A stretch of 9,379 nt of DNA from the NCBI GenBank assembly GCA_945788545.1, contig CALZMK010000036.1, positions 1 to 9,379 of the forward strand, read 5' to 3'. The notes below the pieces were generated by a model. The model searched no databases. It was not told where the DNA came from and saw only the letters and a list, made by a program, of their open reading frames with translations. The translations under genes and the position numbers were made by a program. Each line of letters begins with the position of its first letter. The stretch's first letter is position 1. Positions 4,894-9,379 of the stretch are shown here, piece by piece. Source of the stretch: an uncultured Prevotella sp. Its GTDB lineage: Bacteria > Bacteroidota > Bacteroidia > Bacteroidales > Bacteroidaceae.

Positions 4894-6468
4894 ATGACAA
4901 GCGAACTAATCATCGACGTACAACCCAAAGAGATATCGATTGCGCTCCTTGAGGACAAGAGCCTCGTGGAATACCAGAGCGAGTCGCGGTCGGCATCATT
5001 CTCGGTTGGCAACATCTATGTGGCAAAAGTGAAAAAGCTTATGCCCGGACTGAATGCGTGTTTCGTGGACGTCGGCTACGAACGCGATGCATTCCTGCAC
5101 TACCTCGATTTGGGTACACAGTATTCCTCATACGAGAAATACCTCAAGCAGGTTCAGAGCGACAGAAAGAAACTATTCCCCATCTCCAAGGCCACTCGCC
5201 TGCCCGACCTAAAGAAGGAGGGCAGTGTGCAGAACGTGCTGAAAGTAGGCCAGGAAGTGTTGGTACAGGTTGTCAAGGAACCTATCTCCACCAAGGGACC
5301 ACGTCTCACATGCGATCTGAGTTTTGCCGGCAGGTATATGGTGCTCATGCCCTTCCAAGAAAAGGTTTCGGTGTCATCGAAAATCAAGAAGGGTGAGGAG
5401 CGCACAAGACTGAAACAACTGGTACAGAGCATCAAGCCCAAAAACTTCGGCGTGATTGTGAGGACTTCGGCAGAAGGAAAGAGAGTAGCTGAACTTGACA
5501 GCGAGATGAAGATACTGCTGAAGAGATGGGAGGACGCCATCACAACCGTACAGAAGACTACGGAAAGGCCAAAGATTGCCTTCGAGGAAACATCTCGTGC
5601 TGTTGCTCTTATCAGAGACCTGTTTAACACCACCTATGATGGCATACACGTCAATGACGAGACGGTATTCGGCCAGGTGAAGGACTACGTGGGACTTATT
5701 GCTCCCGACAAGGTTGACATTGTGAAACTATACAATGGCACTGTACCCATCTTCGACAATTTCAATGTGACGAAGCAGGTAAAGTCGGCCTTTGGCAAGA
5801 CTGTCAACTACAAGCGTGGCGCATATCTCATCATCGAGCACACAGAGGCTATGCACGTGGTGGATGTAAACAGTGGTAACCGCACCAAGGCGGAAAACGG
5901 ACAGGAACAAAACGCACTGGAGGTCAATCTCGGTGCGGCAGATGAACTGGCCCGGCAACTCAGGCTCAGGGACATGGGCGGCATTATCATTGTGGATTTC
6001 ATAGACATGAACCTGGCGGAGGACAGGCAATTGCTTTATGAGCGTATGTGCAAGAACATGCAGAAAGACCGTGCACGCCACAACATCCTGCCACTGAGCA
6101 AGTTCGGACTGATGCAGATCACACGACAAAGAGTGCGCCCGGCTATGGACGTCAACGTTGAGGAAACATGCCCCACATGCTTCGGCAAGGGCAAGATCAA
6201 ATCGAGTATTCTCTTTACTGACCAACTGGAGAGCAAGATCGACCGTATGGTCTCCAAGATTGGTATTAAGAAATTCAACCTCCACGTACACCCCTACGTG
6301 GCAGCCTACATTAACCAAGGCATTTTCTCTATGAAGAGAAAGTGGCAGATGAAGTATGGCTTGGGCATCAACGTCATACCAAGTCAGAAACTGGCCTTCC
6401 TTCAGTATGAGTTCTACGACAAGAAAGGCAACTTCATAGACATGCAAGAAGAGATAGAGACAAAATGA
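4894..6468 (+). CDS. rng: RNase E/G-family endoribonuclease
   Basis: Single-strand-specific endoribonuclease for rRNA maturation and mRNA decay, cytoplasmic. The 524 residues match RNase G length (489 in E. coli) and lack the long C-terminal scaffold of RNase E. N-terminal MTSELIIDVQPKEISIALLE (1-20) is the family start; S1-type RNA-binding region about 38-130, with GNIYVAKVKKLMPGLNACFV (39-58) and FLHYLDLG (67-74). The catalytic DNase I-like domain holds VVDVNSGNR (322-330) and IIIVDFIDM (364-372), giving metal ligands D324, N326 and D368 by family comparison. The zinc-link motif CPTCFGKG (426-433) supplies C426 and C429 for dimer/tetramer assembly. It follows the mS38-like ORF with a strong hairpin between. 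No TAnnTTTG promoter is visible there. Its stop overlaps the next start (ATGA), so the glycosyltransferase is translationally coupled. Assigned as RNase G rather than RNase E by length. Confidence 0.95.
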   Translation: MTSELIIDVQPKEISIALLEDKSLVEYQSESRSASFSVGNIYVAKVKKLMPGLNACFVDVGYERDAFLHYLDLGTQYSSYEKYLKQVQSDRKKLFPISKATRLPDLKKEGSVQNVLKVGQEVLVQVVKEPISTKGPRLTCDLSFAGRYMVLMPFQEKVSVSSKIKKGEERTRLKQLVQSIKPKNFGVIVRTSAEGKRVAELDSEMKILLKRWEDAITTVQKTTERPKIAFEETSRAVALIRDLFNTTYDGIHVNDETVFGQVKDYVGLIAPDKVDIVKLYNGTVPIFDNFNVTKQVKSAFGKTVNYKRGAYLIIEHTEAMHVVDVNSGNRTKAENGQEQNALEVNLGAADELARQLRLRDMGGIIIVDFIDMNLAEDRQLLYERMCKNMQKDRARHNILPLSKFGLMQITRQRVRPAMDVNVEETCPTCFGKGKIKSSILFTDQLESKIDRMVSKIGIKKFNLHVHPYVAAYINQGIFSMKRKWQMKYGLGINVIPSQKLAFLQYEFYDKKGNFIDMQEEIETK

Positions 6469-7601
6469 CAGTAACATTTTTCTGGCTGTGTCTCGCTATC
6501 GTAGTATATACCTACATCGGATACGGTATAGTGCTTTATCTGCTGGTTTTTATAAAAAGGCTGGCAACCAAGGCGAAACCTCTGGCAGACATTTCCGACG
6601 ATTGTCTGCCTGAGGTTACGCTCATGGTGTGCGCTTATAACGAGGAGGACATTATCGCCGAGAAGATGGCCAACACCCATCTTCTTGACTATCCAGCCGA
6701 CCGTCTGCACCTTGTATGGGTGACCGACGGCAGTACCGACAACACCAATACCCTACTCTCTGCCTATCCCGAGGTGGAGATTGTCTATTCTCCCGAGCGT
6801 CGTGGCAAGGCTGCGGCTCTCAAACATGGTATCAAGGAGGTGAAGACGGAGATTGTAATGATGACCGACGCCAACACAATGCTCAATCCCGGGGCTGTCA
6901 GGGAGATAGTACGGTTGATGCAGGACCCCAAAGTGGGTTGTGTATCTGGCGAGAAGAAAGTGATGGCAAAAAGCGACTCCGACGAGGCAGCACAAGGCGA
7001 GGGACTTTATTGGAAATACGAGAGTACACTGAAGCGTCTCGACGGCGAGCTCTACTCAGCCATGGGAGCGGCAGGCGAACTATGCGTCATCCGCCGCCAG
7101 CTCATGACCGACATTCCCGACGACACCCTTCTCGACGACTTCATCATCTCGATGGAGATTGTGCGTACGGGCTATAAGATTGCCTATACGTCAAAGGCTT
7201 ATGCCATGGAATATGGTTCGGCCGACCTGCATGAGGAAAGCAAGCGCAAAAGGAGAATTGCAGCCGGCGGACTACAGAGTTGCTGGCGTTTGCGCTCACT
7301 GATGAATCCGCTACGCTATCCTGTTGTGGCGTTCCAGTTTGTGTCACATCGGGTATTGAGATGGACTATCACTCCCGTATGTCTCTTTGCCCTTATACCC
7401 CTTAACACTATTCTTGTACTCTCAGGCGAAGGTATTATCTACACCGTCATCTGGGTTCTGCAGATTCTATTCTATGCCTCGGCAGCGGCAGGACTACGCA
7501 TAAGCAAATACTTTGTATTTATGAATCTGAATGTATTCCGTGGCATGGCCTATCTGTTCAATAACACCTCTGGAATGTGGGAAAAGGCAAAAAGAGCCTG
7601 A
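6465..7601 (+). CDS. Membrane-anchored family 2 glycosyltransferase
   Basis: Transfers sugar from a nucleotide-sugar donor; the catalytic GT-A domain faces the cytoplasm. One membrane helix at about 4-30, the GT2 domain at about 50-270, then hydrophobic segments near 303-319 and 324-343 and a possible interfacial one near 350-365, in all 378 residues. Motifs: VTLMVCAYNEED (51-62), VTDGSTDNT (86-94, donor Asp), TDAN (134-137, the DxD-like metal site) and LLDDF (222-226, acceptor/base Asp). The architecture resembles the poly-N-acetylglucosamine synthase/cellulose synthase-like group. The QxxRW signature of processive enzymes is degenerate here (R261-K-R-R-I265), so long-chain synthesis is doubtful. 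It starts inside the RNase stop codon (ATGA). No other polysaccharide genes are in the window, so substrate and product cannot be named. Confidence 0.88.
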   Translation: MTVTFFWLCLAIVVYTYIGYGIVLYLLVFIKRLATKAKPLADISDDCLPEVTLMVCAYNEEDIIAEKMANTHLLDYPADRLHLVWVTDGSTDNTNTLLSAYPEVEIVYSPERRGKAAALKHGIKEVKTEIVMMTDANTMLNPGAVREIVRLMQDPKVGCVSGEKKVMAKSDSDEAAQGEGLYWKYESTLKRLDGELYSAMGAAGELCVIRRQLMTDIPDDTLLDDFIISMEIVRTGYKIAYTSKAYAMEYGSADLHEESKRKRRIAAGGLQSCWRLRSLMNPLRYPVVAFQFVSHRVLRWTITPVCLFALIPLNTILVLSGEGIIYTVIWVLQILFYASAAAGLRISKYFVFMNLNVFRGMAYLFNNTSGMWEKAKRA

Positions 7602-7617
7602 AAAAAAGTTAAAAATC

Positions 7618-7646
7618 AGGGATTAATAGTATTTTTCTTAATCCTT
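7618..7646 (+). terminator. A/T-rich hairpin after the glycosyltransferase gene, possible weak terminator
   Basis: AGGGATTAA (7618-7626) pairs with TTAATCCTT (7638-7646), nine base pairs including one G-U, around an eleven-base loop. Further T-rich sequence follows. It lies 16 bases after the glycosyltransferase stop and would separate that operon from the kinase gene. The right arm is also the first unit of the heptad repeat, so the pairing may be incidental. Confidence 0.35.
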
Positions 7647-7665
7647 AATTCTTAATTCTTAATTA
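7638..7665 (+). repeat. Heptanucleotide tandem repeat TTAATTC upstream of the kinase promoter
   Basis: Four consecutive seven-base units: TTAATCC (7638-7644), TTAATTC (7645-7651), TTAATTC (7652-7658) and TTAATTA (7659-7665). On the minus strand the unit is GAATTAA, one base from the GAATTAG unit of the pyk array when set in the same register. It ends seven bases before the kinase -7 element and occupies the place where the -33 element should be. Confidence 0.75.
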
Positions 7666-7672
7666 TTTTTCC

Positions 7673-7680
7673 TATCTTTG
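7673..7680 (+). promoter_or_regulatory. -7 promoter element for the hybrid kinase gene
   Basis: TATCTTTG is an exact TAnnTTTG match 31 bases before the kinase start codon. No TTTG is found at the expected -33 distance; the heptad repeat lies there instead. An AGGAG sequence (7699-7703) sits eight bases upstream of the ATG at 7712. It is a Shine-Dalgarno-like spacing, unusual in a phylum that mostly does without it, and it supports that start. Confidence 0.55.
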
Positions 7681-7711
7681 CACACTGAAACAAATAGTAG
7701 GAGTATGCATC

Positions 7712-8959
7712 ATGTATCAAGATGAAATCAAAACCCTAAAGTGCAAGCTATCAGAAGCTCAAGAACTCTTAGCCAAAACGGCTAAAGAGCGTGATATGGC
7801 ATTGCAACAGCTCAAGGACTACGAGGAGAAGATAAGGAAGGCTGAGAAAGCCAGCCGCATGAAGTCTTTGTTCCTCGCCAACATGAGCCATGAAATACGC
7901 ACACCACTCAATGCCATCGAAGGTTTTTCGAGGGTAATGGCTGAGACCGACTCTCCCGAGGAGCGCATGAAGATGCTCGAGATTGTGGAGAGCAACAATA
8001 ACCGTCTGCTTAGTCTGATCAACGAAATCCTCGACTTGTCGCGTGTTGAGTCGGGAGAGATACAGATGAAGAAGGCACCCGCCAACCTCACCGAGATGTG
8101 CGCCAATATCAAGCAGATATTCAAGTTCCGCTGTCCGGAGTCAATCAAGTTAGTGGCAGAGATACCCCAAAAGACTGTGATGCTCAACACCGATATCAAC
8201 CGTATCACTCAGGTGTTTTGCAATCTTATCAGCAATGCCCTCAAGCACACTATCACCGGCAGCATCACCTTTGGCTACAAAGTATCTGACGATGAGAAAC
8301 TCATCACGATGAAAGTGGCTGATACAGGATCGGGCATCGACCCCAAGGATATTGACTCCATATTCCAAACCTACGTATCCAAGGATGCCGAGCAGCAGAA
8401 CGGCTATGGCTTAGGTTTGCCTCTCAGCAAGATTATCGTAGAGAAGTTGGGCGGTCATATCTCCGTCAGCTCTGAATTGGGTGTCGGTTCTACTTTCACC
8501 TTTACATTCCCCTTCGACGGTACTTACGTTGGCAACAACACCTCCTCAAAACCATGTTTCACCATCTCGCGCACCCTCAGGGCCAAACCCGAGGTTGATA
8601 TCAGTCAGATGAAACTTATCCTGGTGGCTGAGGACGAGGAATGTAACTACGAACTAATACAAAGTGTGCTCAACAACCGCTATCGTGTTCTTCGTGCGCG
8701 CAATGGAATTGAGGCAGTAACCCTCAACGAGGAAGAGCACCCCGACATGATACTTATGGACATACGAATGCCCGAGATGAACGGTCTCGACGCTACTCGT
8801 ATCATCAAGGAGGTGACCCCCTCCATACCAATATTGGCACTTAGTGCCTATGCCTTCGAGGATAGTATCCAAGAGGCACGCGATGCCGGCTGCAACGAGT
8901 TTATATCTAAACCGTTCAAGGTGGAGCATCTTATCGAGACTATAGAAAAGTTTATTTGA
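7712..8959 (+). CDS. Soluble hybrid histidine kinase with C-terminal receiver domain
   Basis: Two-component signalling protein: autophosphorylates a histidine and passes the phosphate to its own receiver aspartate. Of 415 residues, 1-48 are charged and heptad-like, probably a coiled coil. HisKA about 50-118 has FLANMSHEIRTPLNAIEGFS (54-73) with phospho-acceptor H60. The ATPase domain has the N box NLISNALKHT (171-180), the G1 box DTGSGID (204-210) and the G2 box GYGLGLPLSK (231-240). The receiver at about 300-415 has acidic E307/D308, phospho-acceptor D350 (MDIRMPEMNG, 349-358), S378 and K400. There is no membrane segment and no recognisable sensor domain, so the input must come through the coiled coil or a partner protein. 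There is also no DNA-binding output; phosphotransfer to an Hpt protein or another regulator encoded elsewhere is likely. It has its own -7 element and is followed after 14 bases by the membrane phosphodiesterase-fold gene. Confidence 0.93.
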   Translation: MYQDEIKTLKCKLSEAQELLAKTAKERDMALQQLKDYEEKIRKAEKASRMKSLFLANMSHEIRTPLNAIEGFSRVMAETDSPEERMKMLEIVESNNNRLLSLINEILDLSRVESGEIQMKKAPANLTEMCANIKQIFKFRCPESIKLVAEIPQKTVMLNTDINRITQVFCNLISNALKHTITGSITFGYKVSDDEKLITMKVADTGSGIDPKDIDSIFQTYVSKDAEQQNGYGLGLPLSKIIVEKLGGHISVSSELGVGSTFTFTFPFDGTYVGNNTSSKPCFTISRTLRAKPEVDISQMKLILVAEDEECNYELIQSVLNNRYRVLRARNGIEAVTLNEEEHPDMILMDIRMPEMNGLDATRIIKEVTPSIPILALSAYAFEDSIQEARDAGCNEFISKPFKVEHLIETIEKFI

Positions 8960-8973
8960 TAAAAGACACAAAT

Positions 8974-9379
8974 ATGGGAAAACTAGCAGTGAAAAGATAC
9001 ATTTCGCTGATGATGCTGATACTGCAATTAGTTATCAGCATCTTCACTATTGTGGGATTGTTTGGAGGTGATTCGTCACCTGTGGGTAATATTGCTTCTG
9101 CCATGTGCGTATATGTATTACCCTTGTTTATCATAGCTAATATAATAATGTTGGTATATTGGCTGATAATGCGAAATTGGTTTATCGCTCCCCTTCCCCT
9201 GCTTACAGTGTTGTGTTGCATTCCTTATATCGGCACGCTATATCAACCCGGCCTATTCCAATCCGACAGTTCCTCCGCTACTGGCATCAAGATAGCATCT
9301 TATAACGTCGCACGATTCGGTCGTGCTGCCACTGGCTTTATTGCACAGGACGTTTTGTCAGAGATGAAGCGCGAGAATG
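8974..9379 (+). CDS. Membrane-anchored endonuclease/exonuclease/phosphatase-fold protein, N-terminal part (cut by window edge)
   Basis: 135 residues are visible. The first 90 form three probable membrane helices (about 10-30, 40-66, 70-89), with no clear signal-peptidase site. After a short polar linker, GIKIASYNVARFGR (104-117) matches the opening strand of the endonuclease/exonuclease/phosphatase superfamily, in which the asparagine (N111) lies at the metal site. The remainder, with the catalytic histidines and aspartates, lies beyond the right edge. Proteins with this three-helix plus phosphatase-fold layout are common in Bacteroidota, and their substrates are mostly unknown; nuclease, phospholipid or inositol-phosphate hydrolysis are all possible. 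The ATG lies 14 bases after the kinase stop, so the two genes are probably cotranscribed. Base composition is more A/T-rich than the neighbours, as expected of membrane segments. Confidence 0.82.
   Translation, partial: MGKLAVKRYISLMMLILQLVISIFTIVGLFGGDSSPVGNIASAMCVYVLPLFIIANIIMLVYWLIMRNWFIAPLPLLTVLCCIPYIGTLYQPGLFQSDSSSATGIKIASYNVARFGRAATGFIAQDVLSEMKREN

Noticed and set aside
5728..6477. 249-residue minus-strand open frame opposite rng
   Set aside because: Its leucine/valine-rich translation mirrors conserved rng codons; it has no family motif or upstream promoter and overlaps catalytic-domain sequence.
8952..9221. 89-residue minus-strand open frame over the start of the last gene
   Set aside because: The plus-strand frame encodes three membrane helices leading into a superfamily motif; the minus-strand frame has no support.

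Overview
The window looks like a chromosomal segment from a Bacteroidota bacterium, most likely Bacteroidales and Prevotella-like. Three things support this. The promoters fit the phylum's TTTG / TAnnTTTG pattern, seen best upstream of pyk. Start codons follow A/T-rich leaders rather than strong Shine-Dalgarno sites. The HU and pyruvate kinase sequences have features I associate with that phylum. The assignment rests on sequence style and recognised families, not on a database search.

Layout. Positions 1-2404 (minus strand) carry the branched-chain amino acid genes ilvD and then ilvB, the latter cut by the left edge. A 205-bp divergent spacer holds one promoter for ilvD and one for pyk; both share the ten-base core TAACTTTGCA. 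The pyruvate kinase gene follows on the plus strand. After it comes a 334-bp gene-free stretch with a heptanucleotide repeat, a direct repeat, several hairpins and the promoter of the next transcript. That transcript encodes an HU-family DNA-binding protein and a 29-residue very basic protein resembling the mS38/COX24 ribosomal-protein C-terminus. A long hairpin then separates it from an RNase E/G-family endoribonuclease gene. The RNase gene overlaps by ATGA a membrane-anchored family 2 glycosyltransferase gene. After a second heptad repeat and a good -7 element comes a soluble hybrid histidine kinase/response regulator. Fourteen bases later starts a membrane-anchored endonuclease/exonuclease/phosphatase-fold protein, cut by the right edge.

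How the genes fit together. Most of this is housekeeping: valine/isoleucine synthesis, the last step of glycolysis, nucleoid packaging, a ribosome-associated peptide and RNA decay. Pyruvate links pyk (producer) to ilvB (consumer), and the two genes face each other across one regulatory spacer. The glycosyltransferase and signalling genes are more accessory.

I see no mobile element, CRISPR array, tRNA or rRNA gene, phage gene or recognisable defence system. The items most worth a second look are: the hairpin with alternative pairings before the RNase gene; the heptad repeat over the kinase promoter; the structured spacer after pyk; the tiny basic ORF between HU and the RNase; and family-atypical residues in pyruvate kinase, HU and the glycosyltransferase.
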